From assembly GCA_002702965.1 (NCBI GenBank), contig PADE01000219.1, positions 24,468 through 50,433 on the forward strand: 25,966 nucleotides of DNA, in the 5' to 3' direction. Position numbers and translations under genes: made by a program. The notes under the pieces were generated by a model. That model was not told where the DNA came from. It saw nothing but the letters and a program-made list of their open reading frames with translations, and did not search any database. Below, piece after piece: positions 16,690 to 23,694 of the stretch (positions are counted from its first letter, which is position 1; every line of letters starts with the position of its first letter). This DNA comes from Planctomycetaceae bacterium. GTDB taxonomy: Bacteria; Planctomycetota; Planctomycetia; Pirellulales; Pirellulaceae.

Positions 16690-17901
16690 ATGTCGAAGGA
16701 GAGCAAAATCATAGGCGGGGTTCCCTTGAAGGCCCTCTTCCTTGTGATGCCGTGCTGCGTGGCGAACGTCGGGGATCCCGGTGCCGCGGCGGAGCCAGCC
16801 GTCGAGGCGATTCAGTTTAAGTCTCAGGTGGTCTACCGGTCCGAGCGTCCGCCGGGGTATGCGGCGTGGGTGTCATTCTTCCCCGGCCAGGAGGGACGCT
16901 GGTACATCGGCTGCGAAGAAGTCAGCCGGCCCGCTCAGCCGTTGCCGCCGACCTCGCCGGAGCACTGGTTTGGGATGGGACTGCCGGCCGGTTACGACAA
17001 GTCACAGTATTTGATGGAAGCGGTGCTGTTGGAGTCGTCCGATGACCTACAGACCTGGAAGGTGATCTCGCGAGAACCGTATCGCCACCAGCACAGCGTT
17101 CATCAATTCGGTTCGGCTCGGACCACCGATGGTCGCTTCCTGCGGTTCAACTGGGCTTGCTACTCGCTCGATCCGGCCGTCAACACAAACGAGATTTTGC
17201 GGGTCTCGATAGACAACGGGAAATCGTGGAATCCGGCCGCCCCGTTTTGCGTGGACCGGTTCGCCTACTACCCGCACCGATTGCGGACGCTGCGCGATGG
17301 GACGTTGGTGTTGTGCATGCATTACGCCCCGCGGTGGGGTAAAGGAACGGACCGCCCGCTGCGCACTGCGATGCGGCTCGATACCAACAACGAAGGAAAA
17401 ATGACGCTGTTCTTCAGCTTTGATCAGGGGCGTTCGTGGTCGGGGCCGTTGCCTATTTTCGACGGGGTGTATGTTTCCGAAACGGACTTTGTTGAGTTGC
17501 CCGACGGGAATTTGCTGTTCTTCAACAACAGCATCTTTTCCAAGCCGGGCCGGCAATTCGTCTATCGCGACGCCGAGCGGTTCATGCCTGGTCCTTTGGA
17601 GAACGTCCGCAGCGGCACCGTTCCGGAAACCGTCTGCTCGACCGATGATGGTACGCTTGTCGGATGCCATCGTCCGGGCAGTTACTATTCGTCCGACGAC
17701 TTGGGACAAACGTGGAATCGCCTTGCCGGTGTGCCCGACCGCGGCCCGGAAGTTTATCAACCGTGGATCCACGCACTGCCCGACGACGGCGGCACCCGGA
17801 CGTCTCGAGACGCCATCCGTGCAGGACGTGGAAGCCGAATTCGCCCGCTTAGAGGCGCTGCTGAATCCAGGGTTCCAGGCGGGGGTACTCATCCGTGGTG
17901 A
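16690..17901 (+). CDS. Sialidase-like BNR/Asp-box protein, 3' end probably truncated
   Basis: The protein has 403 residues with a signal-like N-terminus (KALFLVMPCCVANVGDPGAAAE). Asp-box strands of the six-bladed sialidase propeller are clear: SIDNGKSW (173-180), SFDQGRSW (243-250) and SSDDLGQTW (334-342), with a degenerate SSDDLQTW near 116. Family resemblance continues to YQPWIHALPD (about 356-365). After that the frame becomes an arginine/glycine-rich 38-residue tail that does not look like propeller sequence. From about 17800 a different frame codes for the alpha/beta hydrolase. This suggests a deletion fused the two genes, or a frameshift. Start ATG 16690 follows AAAGGA. The enzyme could act on sialic acid or another sugar; the catalytic Arg triad was not verified. 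Confidence 0.75.
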   Translation: MSKESKIIGGVPLKALFLVMPCCVANVGDPGAAAEPAVEAIQFKSQVVYRSERPPGYAAWVSFFPGQEGRWYIGCEEVSRPAQPLPPTSPEHWFGMGLPAGYDKSQYLMEAVLLESSDDLQTWKVISREPYRHQHSVHQFGSARTTDGRFLRFNWACYSLDPAVNTNEILRVSIDNGKSWNPAAPFCVDRFAYYPHRLRTLRDGTLVLCMHYAPRWGKGTDRPLRTAMRLDTNNEGKMTLFFSFDQGRSWSGPLPIFDGVYVSETDFVELPDGNLLFFNNSIFSKPGRQFVYRDAERFMPGPLENVRSGTVPETVCSTDDGTLVGCHRPGSYYSSDDLGQTWNRLAGVPDRGPEVYQPWIHALPDDGGTRTSRDAIRAGRGSRIRPLRGAAESRVPGGGTHPW

Positions 17902-19150
17902 GGACGATCGCCCCGTCCCGTTTGGATCAAACGAAGCACTCGAGGGTTTTGCCAACCGGCTTGGCGTGAGGGGCCCGTGGGTGGCGCCAGCGGCGCTGCC
18001 AACAGATCGTCGAAAGGCAGTCGCGACGGCGCTGCGTCAGAAACGCCAGGTCGAAGAGTTGGAACAACACGTCCAATGGCTGATCCCGAATTCGGATCAC
18101 GTACGGAGCCGACTCTGCCGCCAGTTGCATCCCTGGGTGGACCGGTTGTTTCAAGAAAACCAAATGAGTAAGTGGGCCGGTAAGGCCCGCGCCGACACGT
18201 ATTCAGCGGAGGAGTTTGCCAAAGCGAGTGGCCGGTTGCGGGACTATTTTTGGACCGAGATCCTGGGCAAGCTCGAGAAACCGACGGTCGAGATGAGGCC
18301 ACGGACTCGAAAAAATCGCGAGACCAAAAAATGGGCTGCTTACGATGTCGTTTTGGACGTGTGGCCAGAAGTGTTTGCCTGGGGAATGTTGGCCGTCCCC
18401 AAAGACCTTGAGCCGGGAGAAAAGAGGCCAGTGGTCGTCGTCCAACACGGGCATAGTGGGTTGCCGGATCATCTGTTTTCCAATGTGCCGGGCGAGGGCG
18501 CTTACTCGGCGTATCAGGGAACCGGCGCCGACCTCGCAGATCGCGGATTTATCGTCTTCTCGCCACATAATCTTTATGGTGGAGGCGATCGGTTCCGGTA
18601 TCTCAATAAGAAAGCGAACCTTGTCAAAGGAACGCTCTTTTCGGTGATCTTGGCGCAACACCAACAGATTCTCAATTGGCTCAAAACGTTGTCATTTGTG
18701 GACGCGAAACGGATTGGTTTCTACGGGCTGAGTTACGGCGGGGAGACCGCCGTGCGAGTTCCACCGATCCTCACCGATTACAGCCTCTCGATTTGCTCCG
18801 CCGATTTCAATGACTGGACTCGGAAAGTTGCCACCTGTCACGACCGGTATAGTTTCATGTTTCACGGCGAATGGGAGATGTCGTACTTCAATATGGGAAG
18901 CACCTTTAGTTATGCGGAGATGGTGTATCTGATGATCCCCCGCCCGTTCATGGCGGAGCGCGGCCACCACGACACGGTTTCCGACGATTCGTGGGCCGCG
19001 ATGGAATACTCGAAAATTCGTTGGATGTATGACCAGTTAGACATCGGCGACCGAACCGAAATTGAATTCCACAACGGTGGTCATACCATGCAAAAGCGGG
19101 GCACGTTTGAGTTCCTTCACAAGCACCTGAATTGGCCAACACCCAAGTAG
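17819..19150 (+). CDS. Dienelactone-hydrolase-like alpha/beta hydrolase, 5' end unclear
   Basis: The frame shows a strong match to a planctomycete alpha/beta-hydrolase family from about 17810 on: YDVVLDVWPEVFAWGMLAVP, KRPVVVVQHGHSG, RGFIVFSPHNLYGGGDRFR, the nucleophile elbow GLSYGGE (Ser305 counted from GTG 17819), IPRPFMAERGHHD and the terminal histidine in GGHTMQKRGTFEFLHKHLNW (His422). The middle domain upstream is helical and hydrophilic. There is no signal peptide and no ATG before 18163. The frame is open back to 17420 only as a shadow of the sialidase gene, so the natural start appears lost or is a GTG at 17819/17828 read by coupling inside the sialidase end. Homologues act on esters or carbohydrate esters; the substrate is unknown. 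Confidence 0.75.
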   Translation: MQDVEAEFARLEALLNPGFQAGVLIRGEDDRPVPFGSNEALEGFANRLGVRGPWVAPAALPTDRRKAVATALRQKRQVEELEQHVQWLIPNSDHVRSRLCRQLHPWVDRLFQENQMSKWAGKARADTYSAEEFAKASGRLRDYFWTEILGKLEKPTVEMRPRTRKNRETKKWAAYDVVLDVWPEVFAWGMLAVPKDLEPGEKRPVVVVQHGHSGLPDHLFSNVPGEGAYSAYQGTGADLADRGFIVFSPHNLYGGGDRFRYLNKKANLVKGTLFSVILAQHQQILNWLKTLSFVDAKRIGFYGLSYGGETAVRVPPILTDYSLSICSADFNDWTRKVATCHDRYSFMFHGEWEMSYFNMGSTFSYAEMVYLMIPRPFMAERGHHDTVSDDSWAAMEYSKIRWMYDQLDIGDRTEIEFHNGGHTMQKRGTFEFLHKHLNWPTPK

Positions 19151-19283
19151 CGCTGAGGGTCTCAAACGAGATTCGTGGAGAGCGCGACGATGAAACAAAC
19201 ACCACGCGCCGCCTCGGCCGCGAGTCGTCGGTGTCACGGTTGAATGACGGTGTGCGATCACTCAACGTGGGGCTGTCTAACGA

Positions 19284-20786
19284 ATGTCCAACAACCAGAA
19301 AATGCCGCACACCGGGCTTCGCTTTGTGGAATGGTGGAGCAGGCGAAAGAACGATTCCGCGCTGCGGCTGCTCGCCGCCGGAATCGTGGCAGCGAGTTTG
19401 GCATGGGCGTTGGATGGGGTATCCGCGGCTGACCCGATGTTTCGGGTGCCGGTCGGCGAGCGCCAGCTGTTGCTCGACGACACGGGTATCACCAGGATCG
19501 AGAAGCTGCAGCGCACGATGCATCGACCGGACAAGAGGGGGGCGGTCATCCGGCCGGCCCCGGCACAAAGGGGTAGCCTCCAGATCCGTCACGCACCGTT
19601 TTGGCTTTCCCGGGAACAAGTTTTCAAGGTGCTCGTCGCAAACACCGCTGGACCCACGACGATACTGCGCTGGTACACCAGCGCCGATGGCCTGCATTGG
19701 GTACCCGGGCCGGCGCCAGACAAGACGTTTATGAGCCATCATGTTGTCTACGACCGACAGGACTCCAACCCCAACCGGCGTTACAAGGCGGCCCGGCCCC
19801 CGGAAGGGTTAGCCGTCTCAGCCGACGGGATGGCGTGGACGAAACTGAACGTGCCAGGCATCCCCAGCAGTGACGAAGCGAATTTCTCTTACCATCCACG
19901 GGAACGCCAGTTCTTGCTGACCGTGAAGCGCGGCGGGCCCCACGGTCGAGCGGTTGCCGTAGCGACCAGCAACGACTTTGTCGAATGGAACGACTTCGGT
20001 GTCGGTTTCTTAGCAGATGATCTGGACCAGCGGCTCGGTAGGGAGCGGATCCAGCATTATCTGGCCGACCCCACGCGTCTACTGTCCCTGCCGGCACACC
20101 CGGCTGACTACACCGTTGACGTCTACAACATGGGCCTGTTCAGGTACGAGGGGCTGTACATCGGGCTGCCGGCCATGCACCACCGCCACACCGTCCGCCC
20201 TCCCGGGCAGGACGACTCCTTGTTTCACTTAGTGCAGCTTGTGTGCAGTCGCGACTTGAAGACCTGGAGGCGGTTGGGAGATCGCCAGCCGTGGCTTGAG
20301 ATCTCGCGCCTGGGCTCCGGAGCGTATGACAGTAAGATCATTCTCCCTCCCTCGGCCCCGCTGGTCCGCGGTCCGGGCTGCCTGGACGGCGCCGACGAGG
20401 TATCCCGGGATCAACTGTGGTTCTACTACACCGGTGGCAAGGCGGAACCCGATCCCGACCATATGGCCATCTGCCTGGCGGTCCTTCGGCGCGACGGGTT
20501 CGTCTCGCTGGACGCCGGCGAAAACGAGGGCCAGGTGCTGACCAGGCCGTTTACCGTGCCTGGCTCCCAGCTCTACGTCAACGTCGCTGCGCCGCGGGGT
20601 GAGCTTGGCGTCGAGGTTCTAAACGGAGCCGGCCAGGTCGTCGCCCAGTCCGCGCCGCTGATCGGCGATCTGCAGCGCGCGCCCGTGAAATGGGCCACGG
20701 GCCATATCGCGGCGCTGAAGGACCAGCGTGCAAGCCTGCGTTTTACGCTCCGCAACGCGCAGTTCTATTCTTACTGGTTGGAATAA
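19284..20786 (+). CDS. Exported beta-propeller glycosidase-like protein, paralogue C
   Basis: The protein has 500 residues. After a basic leader (WWSRRKND) comes a hydrophobic signal (LRLLAAGIVAASLAWALDGVSAAD, about 28-51) and then VPVGERQLLLDDTGI, the start shared by this GH32/GH43-like planctomycete family. Propeller strands include TSADGLHW, VSADGMAW and CSRDLKTW. The C-terminal sandwich (TRPFTVPGSQLYVNV ... GELGVEVLNGAGQVV ... FTLRNAQFYSYWLE) aligns with the genes at 2438-3988 and 10603-12837. It has no LamG insertion and so serves as an internal reference for the interrupted paralogue. The ribosome-binding site at ATG 19284 is poor, and ATG 19302 is an alternative. The gene follows the hydrolase gene after 133 bp. 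Activity is not established. Confidence 0.82.
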   Translation: MSNNQKMPHTGLRFVEWWSRRKNDSALRLLAAGIVAASLAWALDGVSAADPMFRVPVGERQLLLDDTGITRIEKLQRTMHRPDKRGAVIRPAPAQRGSLQIRHAPFWLSREQVFKVLVANTAGPTTILRWYTSADGLHWVPGPAPDKTFMSHHVVYDRQDSNPNRRYKAARPPEGLAVSADGMAWTKLNVPGIPSSDEANFSYHPRERQFLLTVKRGGPHGRAVAVATSNDFVEWNDFGVGFLADDLDQRLGRERIQHYLADPTRLLSLPAHPADYTVDVYNMGLFRYEGLYIGLPAMHHRHTVRPPGQDDSLFHLVQLVCSRDLKTWRRLGDRQPWLEISRLGSGAYDSKIILPPSAPLVRGPGCLDGADEVSRDQLWFYYTGGKAEPDPDHMAICLAVLRRDGFVSLDAGENEGQVLTRPFTVPGSQLYVNVAAPRGELGVEVLNGAGQVVAQSAPLIGDLQRAPVKWATGHIAALKDQRASLRFTLRNAQFYSYWLE

Positions 20787-20834
20787 GGCTACCCCTGCTT
20801 GGTCCCGTCCCCGCCGCTTCGCCGAGTCGGGCCC

Positions 20835-20848
20835 GTGCGCTAGCGCAC
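20835..20848. repeat. Perfect 14-bp palindrome GTGCGCTAGCGCAC
   Basis: The sequence equals its own reverse complement over all 14 bases and lies 49 bp after the beta-propeller gene. Short GCGCTAGCGC-centred palindromes occur between genes in many planctomycete genomes, so a dispersed repeat or transcript-end hairpin is more likely than an operator (inference). Confidence 0.6.
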
Positions 20849-20863
20849 CCCCGGCTCACCGCC

Positions 20864-20906
20864 CCCTGGTCGGGCGCACCAGGGTTGGCAGCTGGAACCC
20901 CAACCC
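20864..20906 (+). promoter_or_regulatory. Two overlapping, mutually exclusive hairpins upstream of a short ORF
   Basis: Hairpin 1 pairs CCCTGGT (20864-20870) with ACCAGGG (20878-20884). Hairpin 2 pairs GGGTTGG (20882-20888) with CCAACCC (20900-20906). They share the GGG at 20882-20884, so both cannot be complete at once. The CCCC at 20898-20901 could also pair with the GGGG of the ribosome-binding site at 20908-20914. This layout resembles an RNA switch or attenuator, but chance pairing in GC-rich DNA cannot be excluded. Confidence 0.3.
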
Positions 20907-20919
20907 GAAAGGGGCACAC

Positions 20920-20991
20920 ATGAAACATCTGCGGGGAGGTCTGCCGGTACTGGGGGGTGCGACGTTTGGGTTGCCGAGTCGGTCGAGTTGA
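20920..20991 (+). CDS. Possible 23-residue ORF or truncated gene start
   Basis: ATG 20920 is preceded by AAAGGGG with five-base spacing, one of the better ribosome-binding sites in the window. The product is only 23 residues: MKHLRGGLPVLGGATFGLP, then a short serine-rich end. A basic start followed by small hydrophobic residues resembles the beginning of a signal peptide. It may be the 5' end of a gene destroyed by frameshift, with remnant coding in other frames downstream, or a leader peptide controlled by the hairpins before it. No family is recognised. Confidence 0.3.
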   Translation: MKHLRGGLPVLGGATFGLPSRSS

Positions 20992-21468
20992 GAGCTAAGA
21001 TCGAGCGGAATGCGGATGACCCAAGCATCGCGGGTGACAACGCGGCTCGACTGTCTCGCGAACGGTTTGCACTCGCGATGCCGAACAAGTCGCAAGCAGC
21101 GATCGTCGGCACCGCGCTAGAACCAAGAACGTCGCTGGCGCCGAAAAAACGCTCGCAACATCACGCGCGGAGGATTGCCGCACTGGAAAAGCGGCTCAAA
21201 CCACGCGTAATCAACAGGAAACGGACGAAACAGGAAGTCGGTGGACTTTGCCAACTGGTTGTCGCGGGAGGAGCCGGCAATAATAGTTCTGTTGAAGGAA
21301 AAGGAAGCCGCTGCGAAAACCGGACACACGACTGGTTTTGCGAGGGGGTTTTCCGGAATGAGATTCAGATCGCGAGCAAATAAGATCGCCGTAAATCAAA
21401 ACGAATGAACAACCGCTCTCTCGAGTCGTTTATGTTCGAGGGGGACAGACAACCACTGGGAGCACAAC

Positions 21469-23694
21469 ATGTATCGAAGTTGCTTGTCCTTAGGGATATC
21501 GCTTCTCTTCGCATCCCAATCCTTCGCGGAGGAGAAGGCCAAGATCGTCTTTCTTTCTGGCACACCCAGTCATGGTCGCATGTCCCATGAACATCGTGCC
21601 GGCAATATGATTCTCGCCGAGGCTCTGCAGCGGTCAGGACTCGCGGTCGATCCGTACGTGGTTCCGCACTACGGTTATCCCAAGGACAAGAAGATCCTGG
21701 AAGGTGCAGCGACCGTTGTGATTTTTTGCACGGGCCATCGTGGCCATATCCTGCGACCCCATCTCGATGAGTTCGATGCGCTGATGAAGAAGGGGACGGG
21801 TGTGGTGATGATTCACTGGGCCACGGAAGCAGAGAAGGGCAAGCCGGGGAAGAAGTTCCTGGAGTGGATGGGTGGATTCTGCGATCTCGATTGGTCAGTC
21901 AATCCGCATTGGACGGCGCATTTCAAGGACTTTCCGAAACATCCGATTTGCAATGGCGTGAAACCATTCAGCGTCAATGACGAGTGGTACTACCACATGC
22001 GTTTCGTCGAGGACCAGAAAGGGCTCACCCCAATTCTCTCGGACTTGCCGCCGGCCGAATCGCTTCGTCGCAAAGACGGCCCGCGCAGTGGCAACCCGAC
22101 GGTTCGCAAGGCGGTTGCCGCGGGACGAAAGCAAACAGTCGCTTGGGCATATCAGCGTCCGGGCGGGGGTCGAGGATTTGGATTTACCGGGGCGCACAAC
22201 CACGACAGTTGGCGGAACGACGGATTCCGAAAAACCGTGTTGAATGCCATTCTTTGGACGGCCCAAGTCGAGGTGCCCGCAGGCGGTTGTCCATCGCAAA
22301 CGCCTTCCAAGAAAACGATTGAGCAGAATCTGGACGGTAGTAAGAAGGGCGCGCAGAAGGTCACCGCCAAACAGATCCTGACTTCAATGGACGCAAATCG
22401 CGACGGAAAAATCAGCAAGGACGAGGCATCGGAAGGCCTGAAGCCGTTCTTTGATGGCCTCGACGCAAACAAGGACGGAGTGATTGACCTAAAGGAAGCT
22501 CAGGTGATTGCGGACTTCTCCAATAACCAGCAAACCACGAAGTCGGCAAAAGTACCACGCGGTTCTCCCAAAGACGAGGAAAAGGCGCTCAGATTGCTGG
22601 TTGTCACGTTGGGGAGGGTCGAGGACAGTCGTGTGCAAGCTTCACTGCTGGAAGGGATGCTAACCGGCCTCGCCGGCCGGCGCAATGTCGCTCCGCCAAA
22701 GGCTTGGACGAGAGTTGCCACCAAACTTGGCAAGAGCAGCAATCCTGACGTTCGCGAGTTGTCCTCGGAGCTGTCACAGATTTTTGGCGACGAAGCTGCC
22801 ACCGCTCGGGCGCTCGAAACGGTGAAGAACAAGTCGGCCACGACGGCACAGCGGCGTCGCGCGTTGCATTCGTTGCTGACGCAAAAGAACGAGCAAGTTT
22901 CCGGGCTGCTAGAACCGCTATTGGACGAACCTGAGTTGCGACGCGACGCAATTCGTGGCTTCGCGGCGATCGAGAATGCGGATGCTCCGGCGATACTGTT
23001 AGCCCGCTATAAAAAGTCGACGGTTCAGGATCGTAAAGCCGTCATCGAGACGTTGGCAACTCGTAAACAATATGCCGAAGCGTTGTTAGACTCGATCAAA
23101 GCAAAGCAGATTCCCAGTTCCGACGTGCCCGCCCATGTCGCTCGCTCGCTCGACTTCATGCTTGGGGAAGCGTTCGCCAAAGTCTTTGGCGACGTTCGCA
23201 AGTTGTCAGCGAATCGGACCACGTTGATCGAGAAGTACAAGAAGCTCATCACGGACGACGCGTTGGAATCGGCAGACGCTTCCAAAGGCCGCGCGGTTTT
23301 CAATAAGACGTGCGCTTCGTGCCACGTGATCTACGGTACTGGAGGTAACATCGGTCCCGATCTTACCGGGTCGAATCGCGCCAACCTCGACTACATCCTC
23401 TTGAATAGCGTCGATCCCAGTTACGACGTTCCTGAAGGATACAAGATGGTTATCGTTCAGACCGTCGATGGGCGCGTTCTAAATGGTGTCATCGCTGAAG
23501 AGAATGCGCAGCGGGTGATCTTGAAGACGGTTCAACAGCCGCGAGTTGTGATTCTCAAAGAGGACATTGAAGTCCGCAGTGTCTCGAAAAAATCGATCAT
23601 GCCCGATGGGCAACTCGAGCAGATGAAACCACAGGAAGTGATTGACTTGGTCCGTTACTTACAAACGGTTGAGCAGGTGGAGGTGAAGAAATGA
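21469..23694 (+). CDS. ThuA-like / EF-hand / HEAT / planctomycete heme-binding (cytochrome c) protein
   Basis: The 741-residue protein has a Sec signal (LSLGISLLFASQSFA, about 6-20). Domains in order: ThuA-like trehalose-utilisation fold, 22-265 (KIVFLSGTPSHG, MIHWATE, FGFTGAHNHDSW); two EF-hand loops, MDANRDGKISKDE (307-319) and LDANKDGVIDLKEA (331-344); HEAT-like helices, about 370-580; and a TIGR02603-type planctomycete heme domain with CASCH (615-619), GGNIGPDLTGSNR and a candidate distal methionine in KSIMPDG. GGGAG seven bases before the ATG supports the start. The stop overlaps the next gene's start (ATGA), so the two are translationally coupled. The protein probably binds or oxidises a sugar outside the cytoplasm and passes electrons through its heme (inference). 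Confidence 0.9.
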   Translation: MYRSCLSLGISLLFASQSFAEEKAKIVFLSGTPSHGRMSHEHRAGNMILAEALQRSGLAVDPYVVPHYGYPKDKKILEGAATVVIFCTGHRGHILRPHLDEFDALMKKGTGVVMIHWATEAEKGKPGKKFLEWMGGFCDLDWSVNPHWTAHFKDFPKHPICNGVKPFSVNDEWYYHMRFVEDQKGLTPILSDLPPAESLRRKDGPRSGNPTVRKAVAAGRKQTVAWAYQRPGGGRGFGFTGAHNHDSWRNDGFRKTVLNAILWTAQVEVPAGGCPSQTPSKKTIEQNLDGSKKGAQKVTAKQILTSMDANRDGKISKDEASEGLKPFFDGLDANKDGVIDLKEAQVIADFSNNQQTTKSAKVPRGSPKDEEKALRLLVVTLGRVEDSRVQASLLEGMLTGLAGRRNVAPPKAWTRVATKLGKSSNPDVRELSSELSQIFGDEAATARALETVKNKSATTAQRRRALHSLLTQKNEQVSGLLEPLLDEPELRRDAIRGFAAIENADAPAILLARYKKSTVQDRKAVIETLATRKQYAEALLDSIKAKQIPSSDVPAHVARSLDFMLGEAFAKVFGDVRKLSANRTTLIEKYKKLITDDALESADASKGRAVFNKTCASCHVIYGTGGNIGPDLTGSNRANLDYILLNSVDPSYDVPEGYKMVIVQTVDGRVLNGVIAEENAQRVILKTVQQPRVVILKEDIEVRSVSKKSIMPDGQLEQMKPQEVIDLVRYLQTVEQVEVKK

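Larger units (their letters stand above)
20787..21468. other. Long intergenic region with inverted repeats and decayed coding sequence
   Basis: About 680 bases. The first part holds a palindrome and two overlapping hairpins (20835-20906), followed by a 23-codon ORF. The part from 20992 to 21380 contains frames with protein-like composition but no start, no known family and a frame change (for example VDFANWLSREEPAIIVLLKE near 21240-21300). It reads like a degraded gene. The last bases carry GGGAG, the ribosome-binding site for the gene at 21469. Confidence 0.45.
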
